Assembly: GCA_905221605.1 (NCBI GenBank)
Contig: CAJNDS010000458.1
Coordinates: 50,001 to 112,000, forward strand
Direction: 5' to 3'
DNA: 62,000 nt
Source: Symbiodinium natans
Lineage: Eukaryota > Sar > Dinophyceae > Suessiales > Symbiodiniaceae
Under the pieces are notes generated by a model. That model was not told the origin of the DNA and ran no database searches. It was given only the letters and a program-made list of their open reading frames with translations. The position numbers and the translations under genes are program-made. Shown here piece by piece: positions 59,901-62,000 of the stretch (position 1 is its first letter; each line of letters begins with the position of its first letter).

Positions 59901-62000
59901 AATTCCCCTTTTATCAGGACCCCAATAAGGTACCCTTAAACCCTAAACACAAAACCCTAAACCCTAAACCCTATACTCGGAAACCCTAACATGGGCCCCG
60001 AAAACACTTTAGGTCACTGGTGTTGGGCGGCAGCCTTGCTTGCGCGGCATCCTTTCCCAGACATTGCCGGAGTCTTGGGTGGGGGCGCTTATGCGGGTGC
60101 GGCGGCTTATGGTTTAGGGTGGAACCTAAACCCTGTTCACTCAGATCCCTACAACCTAACACCCAGAATCTTAATCCATGCTCGCCAACATCTTCCTAGG
60201 GTTTAGGGCTTTAGGGTTTTGGGGTTTAGGGTTTTAGGGTCTAGGGTCTCACGATTTGGGGGTCTCTCAGTCTTTTGGGGAGGCCTCCTTCCTTTTTTGT
60301 TTAGGGTTGTAGGGCTTAGGGTTTACGATTCAGAGACTGAGCTTTGTCCTTTGTATAAATACGCGTGGTTAAGGGATGGCAGCTCAGGGTTCAGGGTTCA
60401 GGGTTCAGGGTTTAGGGTTTAGGGTTTAGGGTTTAGGGTTTAGGGTTTAGGGTTTAGGGTTTAGGGTTTAGGGTTTAGGGCTTAGGAATAAAGACCAGTC
60501 TAAAGCTTTTGGCCCCCAACCTCCGGACAGGTTGCTGGTCAGGGCTAGGCAGATCGCTGAATGCAAGGCTTTCACCACAACACCCCAAACCCCCACAGCC
60601 CCAAACCCCCCCTAAACCCTAAACCCTGAACCCCCAAACGCCCCCCCCCCCCCCCCCCACACCCCAGCCCTGACCCCGAAATCCCTGAACCCCAAACTAC
60701 GCCCCCCTTGAGCCCTAAACCCTAAACCCTAAACCCTAAACCCTAAACCCTAAACCCTAAACCCTAAACCCTAAACCCTAAACCCTAAACCCTAAACCCT
60801 AAACCCCCCCCCCCCCAAAGTCCTAAATGCAGGTTGCCTTCAACACCGTCACCCTCGGGGCACCTTGGGAGGCAGCGGCATCTCTGCTGGGTTGCGCGGC
60901 GGCGAGGAGCGACGGGAGAAGGGGGGGCAGAGGGCGGACAGGGTTTTAGGATGGCTTTGGGTCCTTGGGGTTTTAGGGTTTAGGGTTTAGGGTTTAGGGT
61001 TTTAGGGTTTGGGTTTTAGGATGGCTTTGGGTCCTTGGGGGTTTTAGGGGTTTTTCAGGTTTTGAGTTGTTGGGCTTGAAGGTTTTGTTGAGATTTTGAG
61101 ATCTTGGGTGCTTAAGGCATCTGGCGCTTGCGTTCTATCGTAGGGGCCTGCTGACGATTCTTTTTCAGCGTCCCGGGTTCGGGGACTTAGGGCCCTTGGG
61201 TTGTAGGGGTTGTGGAGCATTTCCGGATTAACGAGGCTATCTACCCGTACCACTGTGGCCAGGAGGGTCTATAGGGGTTCTTGTTCTTGCGAGTTCGCCT
61301 CAATGGCCGTTTGGAATACTCCAATGTTAAGGTGACAGAGCTGCTGTGACCTTCGTCTCTCAACGTCCTTGCATGTCTCATGGAGCTGTATTCCAGCTGA
61401 CCCTGAACATATCAAACCCTATACTAAACCCTAAACCCTAAACCCTAAACCCTAAACCCTAAACCCTAAACCCTAAACCCTAAACCCTACTTGCCAAGAT
61501 GAGCTCCCTGCCCCAGCATCACACTCAACACCGGGGATGCGAGGAACCCCAGCCCTTAAAGCCTATGGTGCTTACAGGTTCGAATGTTCCCCCTTACACT
61601 AGCAGTTCTTATGCATAAAGGTTTTTTGTACCCCTATTGTAATCACGATTCAGGACTGTTAGTATAAGGGGGAACATCCCAACCTATAGGTCCCAAGATT
61701 GACGCCGTTTCCGCATGTACAAGGCCTCGGGGGGGCCCAGACAAAGGCTTGGTGTGACACAAGGGGCTTGGTTCTGCGACAAACCCCCCCTGCGACAAGT
61801 CTGTCAGAAGTATGCAATGCCATGGCCGCGCGAACGGGAGGGCGCGGAGGGGGCTCCCGCACCCAGCTATGCAGGTCTTCCGGGCTTGGCTGAAGGACGC
61901 AGCGAGCTCAAGATCTGCGGACCCTCATGGCCGCGTGTCGTGCGGAGCTGCGCTGGGCAATTGCGGCTGCTTCAGCAGCGTTTGGCGCTGGGCTTCATTC
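20608..62000 (+). CDS. giant gene: Pro-rich N-terminus, unknown middle, C-terminal PPR repeats (3' partial)
   Basis: Predicted from about 43 short exons, phase-compatible over most of the length. The first part is proline/alanine/arginine rich (PPPPLPELPPG, PQTSAGASLPPLPRRR). The middle (28.5-48.3 kb) is charged and helical, with no domain I recognise (e.g. EEVRTALAELEEVCSD). From 48.2 kb the peptide becomes a run of about ten 34-36-residue PPR motifs: two-helix units with an N near position 5, a W about 12 residues later and the next N 22-24 after that (DVFHFNVAIAACAQERAW, STITYNSAASRCEGGGAW, LEPDVISVN). PPR proteins bind single-stranded RNA and usually act in plastids or mitochondria; that role here is inferred from the family. 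The gene continues beyond the right edge. Alternatively the N-terminal and PPR parts could be two genes; phases across 47.8-48.6 kb favour one. Boundaries between 24.9 and 28.5 kb and between 30.2 and 37.5 kb are unsure. Confidence 0.7.
20700..21015 (+). repeat. TTTAGGG/TTTGGGG arrays
   Basis: Two blocks of G-strand heptamers and variants separated by a T-rich stretch. Confidence 0.88.
21560..21602 (+). CDS. gene 2 candidate exon
   Basis: Encodes EEGDGFLRIPAPKA. Acceptor CCACAG then G; GC donor. Array polarity is reversed around it. Phase links to the exons on either side. Confidence 0.4.
21785..21814 (+). CDS. gene 2 candidate exon, 30 nt
   Basis: Encodes AGLGPLVQL. It has a classical polypyrimidine acceptor (T-run then GCAG) and a GTGATA donor, unlike most acceptors here. 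Confidence 0.42.
   Translation, partial: WRGWGPWCS
21967..22090. mobile_element. family E palindromic element
   Basis: Begins ACTTGGAGGTTCAT and ends ATGAACCTCCAAGT, with GCCTACTT/AAGTAGGC symmetry inside. Terminal fragments of the same family recur near 3251-3275 and 38607-38625. Confidence 0.78.
22140..22337 (-). repeat. CCCTAAA array with CCCTCAA block
   Basis: Degenerate 5' part, then CCCTCAA units, then clean heptamers. Confidence 0.9.
22351..22401 (+). CDS. gene 2 exon, proline-rich
   Basis: Encodes GPPPPLPELPPGISPS. Chosen over two other open frames because its exit phase fits the next exon. Acceptor AGGCAG; GC donor. Confidence 0.45.
22863..22913 (+). CDS. gene 2 exon
   Basis: Encodes (G)EYDQLPVEFFLDEDVQ. 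Acceptor GGCAG then GT; donor CAAG then GTCGCG. The TTTAGGG array starts 26 bases later. Confidence 0.62.
22940..23065 (+). repeat. (TTTAGGG)n array
   Basis: Clean heptamers with a few variants. No array precedes 23500. Confidence 0.94.
23066..23499. other. A-rich unique stretch
   Basis: A-rich intronic sequence with four tandem copies of an ACATAAATATCCC-like 13-16-base unit near 23350-23430. No gene seen. Confidence 0.6.
23500..23794 (-). repeat. (CCCTAAA)n array, ~295 bp
   Basis: One of the longest arrays; contains a short CCCTAAG block and one CTCTTTT interruption. Confidence 0.97.
23801..23890 (+). CDS. gene 2 exon
   Basis: Encodes PQTSAGASLPPLPRRRLDEG then QELEASTLA(G). Acceptor CGCCAG; donor GGCAG then GCACTGAG. 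Its donor lies in a 10-bp direct repeat shared with the next acceptor. Confidence 0.75.
23910..24000 (+). repeat. (TTTAGGG)n array
   Basis: 5' array of the intron at 23891-24829. Confidence 0.92.
24165..24652. other. unique ~490-bp block inside an intron
   Basis: The longest non-repetitive, moderately GC-rich stretch inside any array-flanked intron here. It is open on both strands (a 155-codon + frame, two 76-79-codon - frames). A second + frame, 24450-24641, is alanine rich and ends GVRAPPIPRELEDSPL before a stop. I recognise no domain. It could be element body, a retroposed fragment or chance. Confidence 0.4.
24655..24822 (-). repeat. CCCTAAA/CCCCAAA array
   Basis: 3' array of the intron, ending about 8 bases before the acceptor. 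Confidence 0.92.
24830..24918 (+). CDS. gene 2 exon, basic/serine-rich
   Basis: Encodes (G)TEPTAAAPALSPSVRPKSF then RRKASASGSL. RRKAS is a basophilic-kinase-like site. Acceptor TGGAG then GC; the 3' end is uncertain (TTG then GTTCAG chosen). Confidence 0.7.
25406..25482 (+). repeat. (TTTAGGG)n array
   Basis: Eleven units, one variant. Confidence 0.95.
25755..25845 (+). CDS. weak candidate exon
   Basis: Frame TTGVCMLIADRPSSGKCRAL between a GCAG and a CCCTAAA array; SSGKC only loosely resembles a P-loop. Phase links not established. Confidence 0.22.
26018..26112. mobile_element. family B palindromic element
   Basis: Ends GTTGACGATAATCGG and CCGATTATCGTAAAC form terminal inverted repeats; the interior has CAAATAGTAGGATCCCCTTAT. 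Confidence 0.75.
26930..27036 (-). repeat. (CCCTAAA)n array
   Basis: About 15 clean units. Confidence 0.95.
27440..27567 (-). repeat. CCCTAAA/CCCTGAA array
   Basis: Array with a homogenised CCCTGAA block in the middle. Confidence 0.93.
27578..27609 (+). CDS. weak candidate exon
   Basis: Encodes AWRASLEAVC with strong GC3, between a CCCTAAA array (5') and a TTTAGGG array (3'), acceptor GCCCAG. The phase link is missing. Confidence 0.3.
28005..28102. repeat. (AT)n-rich microsatellite
   Basis: TATATA runs with TGTG interruptions. Confidence 0.93.
28205..28385 (-). repeat. (CCCTAAA)n array
   Basis: Begins with CCCTAAG units, then clean heptamers. Confidence 0.95.
28489..28539 (+). CDS. gene 2 exon
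   Basis: Encodes AMKRPLSPAPARRSKE with very high GC3. The acceptor GAGTTTAG then GG looks like a heptamer itself; the GAG then GC donor is part of a 9-bp direct repeat shared with the next acceptor. Confidence 0.58.
28930..29065 (+). repeat. TTTAGGG/TTTGGGG array
   Basis: 3' array of the intron at 28540-29088, whose 5' end carries a short CCCTAAA run: an inverted pair with swapped polarity. Confidence 0.92.
29089..29130 (+). CDS. gene 2 exon
   Basis: Encodes AFAVDFTAMCTELE. Acceptor AAGGAG then GC, donor CTGGAG then GC; both ends lie in direct repeats shared with the neighbouring exons. Confidence 0.78.
29262..29360. mobile_element. family C element
   Basis: Shares TTCCTTTTTTTAGGG, GGGTTCCC, AACCAAAAAGGGTACCC, GGTTACTCCTGGGTCTAGTA with 59548-59659. 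Flanked by two copies of GGGGCCTTAGCCTTCTC (29162 and 29388). Confidence 0.7.
29460..29690 (-). repeat. (CCCTAAA)n array with CCCTCAA ends
   Basis: Two clean blocks separated by CCCTCAA and CCCCCTAA variants. Confidence 0.94.
29719..29760 (+). CDS. gene 2 exon
   Basis: Encodes ALRQSILARKEQAL, continuing TELE|ALRQ in frame. Acceptor GCAGGAG then GC; donor GCTCTG then GC. Arrays in CCCTAAA/TTTAGGG order. Confidence 0.75.
29940..30168 (-). repeat. CCCTAAA/CCCCTAAA degenerate array
   Basis: Mixed 7-9-base units before the next exon. Confidence 0.88.
30181..30213 (+). CDS. gene 2 exon
   Basis: Encodes LKLADLTPATF. Acceptor either CGCGAG or CTCAG eight bases earlier (adding GRE); donor TTC then GTCTTAG. 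Confidence 0.5.
30261..30425 (+). mobile_element. family D element carrying a TTTAGGG array
   Basis: Left half CTACCTTGGACACCTAAGGT, then about 100 bases of TTTAGGG-type repeat, then GGTACCCTTGGCTTTGGGGA and on to TAAAGATCC. The array is bounded by GGTGGTA at 30278-30284 and 30381-30387. The copy at 19376-19447 lacks the array. Confidence 0.78.
30768..31336. repeat. segmental duplication copy 1
   Basis: Shares GGAGGTCGGTAGCACCCACG, GAGTTTAGGCCTAAACCCTA, GGACGGCGTGGGGTGGGAGA and CCTAACCTTCACAGCATCTA with 36393-37310; each copy ends at a CCCTAAA array. Confidence 0.9.
31337..31486 (-). repeat. CCCTAAA array with CCCGAAA block
   Basis: Heptamers with a homogenised CCCGAAA segment in the middle. 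Confidence 0.95.
31487..31549 (+). ncRNA. candidate nested hairpin element
   Basis: GTCTTG at 31487 pairs with CAAGAC at 31544; GGCCGC at 31492 pairs with GCGGCC at 31518; CGCGAC/GTCGCG form an inner hairpin with a CTA loop. All are directly adjacent to the end of a CCCTAAA array. Transcription is unknown; this is a structural inference only. Confidence 0.35.
31655..33350. repeat. ~400-bp tandem repeat, four to five copies
   Basis: Successive copies of ATCGACGGTTCTGGG at 31997, 32391, 32805, 33203 and 33347 mark units of about 394-414 bases (the last is short). Each unit has GAGCCTTCACCGG, TTCAAGCTGCTTC and CCCCCTTGCTCA. Confidence 0.93.
33400..34210. repeat. ~35-bp minisatellite
   Basis: Over 20 copies of a unit built on GGGCTCCTCCCGGACAGTTT plus CTGAGCCTTTTT, variably degraded. 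Long frames on both strands are repeat translations. Confidence 0.94.
34383..34432. other. perfect hairpin
   Basis: AAGTTGAGTTG at 34389-34399 and CAACTCAACTT at 34413-34423, framed by GCGCGC and CGCGCG. Confidence 0.7.
34538..34593 (-). repeat. (CCCTAAA)n array
   Basis: Eight units directly before the hairpin-rich element. Confidence 0.95.
34596..34742 (+). ncRNA. candidate structured RNA, pol III-like T-run end
   Basis: Five consecutive hairpins: GGGGTCGCT...AGCGAC-CCCC, CGCTCGG...CCGAGCG, GGTGAGG...CCTCACC, CTGTC-CTG-GACAG and GGCC...GGCC, followed at once by TTTTTT (34737-34742). The order and the T-run resemble a small pol III transcript. I do not recognise a known RNA family, and no clear A/B boxes were seen. 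Confidence 0.35.
34975..35270. repeat. GGGCCCCCCGGGCCAA minisatellite
   Basis: GC-rich 13-17-base units; proline/glycine-rich frames here are artefacts. Confidence 0.93.
35462..36115. repeat. 110-230-bp spaced repeats
   Basis: Copies near 35467, 35570, 35685, 35816 and 36034 of CCTCTACGGGCCC, CGAAGGCCCGAAAAGGGCCG, GGCTACCCCGAACCC. Motif TGAAATCGATG links it to the ~400-bp family. Confidence 0.88.
36281..36373 (-). repeat. (CCCTAAA)n array
   Basis: About 13 clean units between a GC-rich hairpin (GGGTGT/ACACCC at 36242-36256) and duplication copy 2. Confidence 0.95.
36393..37310. repeat. segmental duplication copy 2, expanded
   Basis: Second copy of 30768-31336, lengthened by a CCTGGGCCCC minisatellite at 36700-36960. 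Frames over it are low-complexity Gly/Pro. Confidence 0.88.
37310..37487 (-). repeat. CCCTAAA/CCCCTAAA array
   Basis: Clean heptamers, then CCCCTAAA units, ending at the next exon. Confidence 0.95.
37489..37559 (+). CDS. gene 2 exon
   Basis: Encodes DQVKDALRAVKRELQHGSGA then VLM. Acceptor CCCCAG then GA; donor ATGAG then GC, phase 2. Confidence 0.75.
37580..37720 (+). repeat. TTTAGGG/TTTGGGG array
   Basis: G-strand array following the exon. Confidence 0.92.
38216..38252 (+). CDS. gene 2 exon, 37 nt
   Basis: Encodes (R)FAPQWVQQLGEE. Acceptor AAGAG then G; donor GAG then GATTGCC (GA type). Donor region repeated at the next acceptor. Confidence 0.78.
38711..38767 (+). CDS. gene 2 exon
   Basis: Encodes DCQRFFFGLCAHLGRAVAQ. 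Acceptor ACGGAG then GA; donor CTCAG then GC. Confidence 0.78.
39144..39250. mobile_element. family A palindromic element, full copy
   Basis: Ends TTGGGATGTTCCCCCTTATA and ATAAGGGCGACCATCCCAA; centre ATGATAGTACCCCCTATGAG. About 107 bases. Confidence 0.82.
39395..39535 (-). repeat. CCCTAAA/CCCCAAA array
   Basis: Homogenised CCCCAAA block flanked by CCCTAAA. Confidence 0.94.
39553..39597 (+). CDS. gene 2 exon
   Basis: Encodes STDLGELCARAPRPL. Acceptor ACCGCAG then T; donor CCGCTG then GC (or GAG then GTTTTG eight bases on). Confidence 0.58.
39714..39945 (+). repeat. (TTTAGGG)n array
   Basis: About 30 units, interrupted near the start by T- and G-runs. Confidence 0.95.
40068..40205 (+). repeat. 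(TTTAGGG)n array
   Basis: About 19 units; same polarity as 39714-39945, so this intron has G-strand arrays at both ends. Confidence 0.95.
40272..40350 (+). CDS. gene 2 exon
   Basis: Encodes VEDATRPEVLAATHTKRRGY then RNAKDR. Acceptor ATCCAG then G. The donor chosen, G then GTTTAGGG, is the array itself; alternatives exist upstream. Confidence 0.62.
40890..41005 (+). repeat. (TTTAGGG)n array
   Basis: About 16 perfect units. Confidence 0.96.
41198..41348 (-). repeat. (CCCTAAA)n array
   Basis: About 20 units before the next exon. Confidence 0.96.
41393..41466 (+). CDS. gene 2 exon
   Basis: Encodes KRMCDILAMICVRPAAEGGA then SKRR. Very high GC3. Acceptor GGCCAG; several GC donors possible, 3' end uncertain. 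Confidence 0.62.
41480..41680 (+). repeat. degenerate TTTAGGG array
   Basis: Includes a GTGTAGG block near 41605. Confidence 0.9.
42157..42199 (+). CDS. gene 2 exon
   Basis: Encodes AAEIYARLQLPQDG. Acceptor CGCCAG; donor GGG then GTTCTAGG or CAA then GA. Confidence 0.52.
42205..42355 (+). repeat. (TTTAGGG)n array
   Basis: G-strand array starting right after the exon. Confidence 0.94.
42536..42583 (+). CDS. gene 2 exon
   Basis: Encodes EKPALLKIVAPRGSLR. Acceptor AGGCAG then G; 3' end uncertain. Confidence 0.58.
43025..43110 (+). repeat. TTTAGGG/TTTGAGGG array
   Basis: G-strand variants upstream of the next exon (reversed polarity). Confidence 0.88.
43180..43287 (+). CDS. gene 2 exon, 108 nt, longest found
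   Basis: Encodes ERGFKYDAQSVEYHPDWRQP then ARGDRERPMAYQDAAR. Acceptor CAACAG then G; donor GCCCGG then GC. Function not recognised. Confidence 0.78.
43312..43363 (-). repeat. (CCCTAAA)n array
   Basis: Short array directly after the exon. Confidence 0.93.
43975..44013 (+). CDS. gene 2 exon
   Basis: Encodes ANGRPCIQYAKNM. Acceptor CCCAAG then GC; donor AACATG then GTGCAT. Confidence 0.72.
44474..44521 (+). CDS. gene 2 exon
   Basis: Encodes VETIMAVYRGTPDEEE. Acceptor CCGAAG then G; donor GAG then GC (a GTGAGG donor ten bases later is out of phase with the next exon). Confidence 0.72.
44551..44629 (-). repeat. (CCCTAAA)n array
   Basis: Eleven clean units. Confidence 0.96.
44709..44876. repeat. 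G-run low-complexity tract
   Basis: About 170 bases of G homopolymer broken by T, TA or A; potential G-quadruplex or assembly artefact. Confidence 0.95.
45041..45258 (-). repeat. degenerate CCCTAAA field
   Basis: Diverged units becoming cleaner toward the next exon. Confidence 0.85.
45277..45345 (+). CDS. gene 2 exon
   Basis: Encodes VRTALAELEEVCSDTAVVQH then WDR. Acceptor CCTCAG then G; donor GACCGC then GC or GT three bases later. Confidence 0.72.
45358..45420 (+). repeat. (TTTAGGG)n array
   Basis: Eight units right after the exon. Confidence 0.95.
45532..45600. repeat. AT-rich microsatellite
   Basis: TATATA with GTAT and CATAT interruptions. Confidence 0.93.
45760..45856 (-). mobile_element. 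family B palindromic element, inverted
   Basis: Reverse complement matches family B: GGGGACCCC, CAAATAGCAGGATCCCCTTA, AAGGACCCCAATAAGGTACC. Confidence 0.78.
46015..46205. repeat. CCCCCAAGA 9-bp minisatellite
   Basis: Units CCCCCAAGA with CAAGACAAG interruptions repeated as a higher-order block. Confidence 0.93.
46410..46476. repeat. poly-C tract (~54) followed by poly-A
   Basis: Very long C homopolymer; its length may be unreliable. Confidence 0.95.
46909..46943 (+). CDS. gene 2 exon, 35 nt
   Basis: Encodes VDNYRWLHART. Acceptor ACAAG then G; donor ACCGC then GTTTCT, phase 2. Confidence 0.68.
47770..47825 (+). CDS. gene 2 exon
   Basis: Encodes FVDDTQAPRLFFRLWLQA. Acceptor TCCCAG then G; donor GCCG then GC. 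Confidence 0.7.
47820..48007 (+). repeat. (TTTAGGG)n array, 26 units
   Basis: Very clean array starting at the donor of the exon. Confidence 0.97.
48225..48262 (+). CDS. gene 2 exon joining the unknown region to the PPR repeats
   Basis: Encodes FNARDEQEKTGD; phases link it to 47770-47825 and 48526-48564, giving TGDVFHFNVAIAAC. This is the main evidence that the PPR repeats belong to gene 2. Confidence 0.6.
48526..48564 (+). CDS. PPR exon 1 (helix A)
   Basis: Encodes VFHFNVAIAACAQ. Acceptor TGGCAG then G; donor CCCAG then GA. The frame stays open for another 55 codons to TAA at 48730, so this could alternatively be a 69-residue terminal exon; PPR continuation in the next exon argues against that. 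Confidence 0.78.
49145..49255 (-). repeat. (CCCTTAAA)n octamer array
   Basis: About nine copies of the 8-base variant CCCTTAAA, ending in heptamers next to the exon. Confidence 0.95.
49269..49313 (+). CDS. PPR exon 2 (helix B)
   Basis: Encodes ERAWATAISVLSLLR. Acceptor TAGCAG then G; donor CTGCGC then GTTGCC. Confidence 0.78.
49500..49912 (-). repeat. CCCTAAA/CCCTCAA/CCCTATAAA arrays
   Basis: Several degenerate blocks separated by short unique sequence. Confidence 0.85.
49920..49994 (+). CDS. PPR exon 3 (linker and helix A)
   Basis: Encodes SSQRSDLVSANSAAAAARGS then AWAW. Acceptor CCCCAG then G; donor CTTGG then GC. Confidence 0.78.
50035..50300 (+). repeat. (TTTTAGGG)n octamer array
   Basis: About 20 copies of TTTTAGGG with TTTCAGGG and TTTAGGGG sub-blocks; the longest octamer variant after 17259-17493. 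Confidence 0.96.
50661..50785 (-). repeat. (CCCTAAA)n array
   Basis: CCCTAAAA variants followed by clean heptamers. Confidence 0.95.
50797..50841 (+). CDS. PPR exon 4 (helix B)
   Basis: Encodes ALQAVAAAKAAALQT. Acceptor AAGAG then GC; donor ACG then GC. Confidence 0.75.
50889..51014. repeat. GT, CTT and CTTT compound microsatellite
   Basis: (GT)n, then (CTT)n, then (CTTT)n and T-runs. Confidence 0.96.
51502..51543 (+). CDS. PPR exon 5 (helix A)
   Basis: Encodes DVISTNAAMAARGS. Acceptor GCCGAG then G; donor GGCTCG then GC. Confidence 0.8.
51840..51889 (+). CDS. PPR exon 6 (helix B)
   Basis: Encodes AGGGWPLVAMALCELR. Acceptor CTGAG then GC; donor CGCAG then GC, phase 2. Confidence 0.8.
51910..52260 (+). 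repeat. degenerate TTTAGGG field
   Basis: About 350 bases of diverged G-strand units. Confidence 0.85.
52631..52685 (+). CDS. PPR exon 7 (linker and helix A)
   Basis: Encodes QKLRPSTITYNSAASRCE, a textbook PPR start. Acceptor ACCCAG then G; donor TGTGAG then GC. Confidence 0.85.
53218..53238 (+). CDS. PPR exon 8, 21-nt micro-exon
   Basis: Encodes GGGAWVQ, with the motif W at the expected spacing. Acceptor TGGCAG; donor GTGCAG then GTGCGG. Confidence 0.65.
53250..53460 (+). repeat. TTTAGGG array and degenerate field
   Basis: G-strand units, including TTGAGGG and repeated GATTAGAGTTGAGGG segments. Confidence 0.85.
54125..54235 (-). repeat. (CCCTAAA)n array
   Basis: About 15 units. Confidence 0.96.
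54254..54337 (+). CDS. PPR exon 9 (helix B and next helix A)
   Basis: Encodes AGTLLGSLRGAASTASANIA then AGRMTAFL. Acceptor CGAAAG then GC; donor TTCTT then GC. The only PPR exon spanning two helices. Confidence 0.7.
54350..54440 (+). repeat. (TTTAGGG)n array
   Basis: About 12 units after the exon. Confidence 0.96.
54600..54725 (-). repeat. (CCCTAAA)n array with CCTAAAG variants
   Basis: About 18 units, inside the intron before PPR exon 10. Confidence 0.95.
54865..54985 (-). repeat. CCCTAAA array with CCCTAGA block
   Basis: Second C-strand array of the same intron. Confidence 0.92.
55313..55363 (+). CDS. PPR exon 10 (helix B)
   Basis: Encodes AFWALSPEALGPGLRHD. Acceptor GAAAAG then GC; donor CACGAC then GC. 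Confidence 0.75.
55950..56180 (+). repeat. (TTTAGGG)n array, ~33 units
   Basis: Long clean array ending at the acceptor of PPR exon 11 (reversed polarity). Confidence 0.97.
56188..56230 (+). CDS. PPR exon 11 (helix A)
   Basis: Encodes VIAFNTITSAAARR. Acceptor CTCAAG then G; donor CGAG then GC. Confidence 0.85.
56322..56480 (-). repeat. (CCCTAAG)n variant array
   Basis: About 19 copies of CCCTAAG, then four CCCTAAA units; a homogenised single-base variant. Confidence 0.97.
56491..56536 (+). CDS. PPR exon 12 (helix B)
   Basis: Encodes (G)CWAEARRCLPEMRQ. Acceptor AAGAG then GC; donor CAGAG then GC. Confidence 0.85.
56598..56800. repeat. TTTCAGGGC and GGCTTTTTGG minisatellites
   Basis: Six copies of a 9-base unit followed by copies of an 11-27-base T/G-rich unit. 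Confidence 0.9.
57171..57267. mobile_element. family A palindromic element
   Basis: Degraded 5' end; centre AATAGGGATGATAGCACCCC; intact 3' end ATAAGGGGGAACATCCCAA. Confidence 0.75.
57265..57412 (-). repeat. (CCCTAAA)n array, ~20 units
   Basis: Clean array starting at the 3' end of the family A element. Confidence 0.96.
57428..57488 (+). CDS. PPR exon 13 (linker and helix A)
   Basis: Encodes QLEPDVISVNAQARRSKNST. Acceptor GTGGAG then G; donor CGACA then GC. Confidence 0.78.
57520..57615 (+). repeat. (TTTAGGG)n array
   Basis: About 13 units. Confidence 0.96.
57716..57862. mobile_element. family A palindromic element with an internal TTTAGGG array
   Basis: Ends TTGGGATGTTCC...AACAGTCCTT and GAAGGACTGTTAGTATAAGG...AACATCCCAA match family A; the central ~10 bases are replaced by about 55 bases of TTTAGGG units (57763-57818). 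Confidence 0.85.
58025..58262 (-). repeat. (CCCTAAA)n array, ~33 units
   Basis: Among the longest clean arrays. Confidence 0.97.
58281..58333 (+). CDS. PPR exon 14 (helix B)
   Basis: Encodes GAWWAAMGAERSTPAPR. The acceptor GGTTTAAG then GG resembles a heptamer; donor AGAGT then GC. Confidence 0.7.
58500..58680. repeat. CTCTTAGGG and GGGTTCTTC minisatellites
   Basis: 9-base units with drift; an intronic repeat. Confidence 0.9.
59000..59122 (-). repeat. (CCCTAAA)n array
   Basis: About 17 units. Confidence 0.96.
59181..59233 (+). CDS. PPR exon 15 (helix A)
   Basis: Encodes APARSAANAAMSAAAGG. Acceptor GCCCAG then G; donor GGAG then GC. Confidence 0.78.
59280..59455 (+). repeat. TTTAGGG/TTTGGGG/TTCAGGG array
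   Basis: Sequential homogeneous blocks of three variants. Confidence 0.95.
59548..59659. mobile_element. family C element
   Basis: Shares TTTTCTAGGG, ATTCCC, AACCAAAAAGGGTACCC and GGTTACTGCTGGGTCTAGTA with 29262-29360. Confidence 0.72.
59856..59938. mobile_element. family B palindromic element
   Basis: GGGACCCCTATCATAG, CAAATGATAGAATTCCCC, AGGACCCCAATAAGGTACCC. Confidence 0.75.
60013..60065 (+). CDS. PPR exon 16 (helix B)
   Basis: Encodes (G)HWCWAAALLARHPFPDI. Acceptor CTTTAG then GT; donor GACATT then GC. Joined on: FPDIVAFNTVT. Confidence 0.75.
60385..60485 (+). repeat. (TTTAGGG)n array
   Basis: Starts with TTCAGGG units. Confidence 0.95.
60716..60805 (-). repeat. (CCCTAAA)n array
   Basis: About 12 units ending in a C-run before the acceptor; a ~20-base C-run lies at 60640-60659. 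Confidence 0.96.
60833..60908 (+). CDS. PPR exon 17 (helix A and B)
   Basis: Encodes VAFNTVTLGAPWEAAASLLG then CAAAR. N-to-W spacing is 8, not 12, so this unit is shortened or an intron is missed. 3' end approximate. Confidence 0.62.
60970..61070 (+). repeat. TTTAGGG array
   Basis: Short array between two copies of GGATGGCTTTGGGTCCTTGG (60950 and 61020). Confidence 0.9.
61425..61492 (-). repeat. (CCCTAAA)n array
   Basis: About nine units before the next candidate exon. Confidence 0.96.
61504..61538 (+). CDS. PPR exon 18 (linker and helix A start), uncertain
   Basis: Encodes PCPSITLNTGD, with PSITLN as in other motif starts. Acceptor GATGAG; GC donor tentative. Confidence 0.5.
61580..61683. 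mobile_element. family A palindromic element, full copy
   Basis: Ends CGAATGTTCCCCCTTA and TAAGGGGGAACATCCCAA; inner ACTAGCAGTTCTTA and CAGGACTGTTAGT. Confidence 0.82.
61913..62000 (+). CDS. PPR exon at window edge, partial
   Basis: Encodes LRTLMAACRAELRWAIAAAS then AAFGAGLHS, with the PPR spacing AAC to W; truncated by the window end. A further possible helix-A frame, EVCNAMAART, lies at 61807-61837. Confidence 0.55.
   Translation, partial: MCGPSWPRVVRSCAGQLRLLQQRLALGFI

Noticed and set aside
2360-61492. Chromosome end or head-to-head telomere fusion
   Set aside because: Arrays alternate polarity dozens of times, are short, carry local variants and flank coding exons; a terminus would be one long array of one polarity.
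10829-61492. CRISPR array
   Set aside because: Repeats are heptamers without regular unique spacers, and the genes are spliced and eukaryotic.
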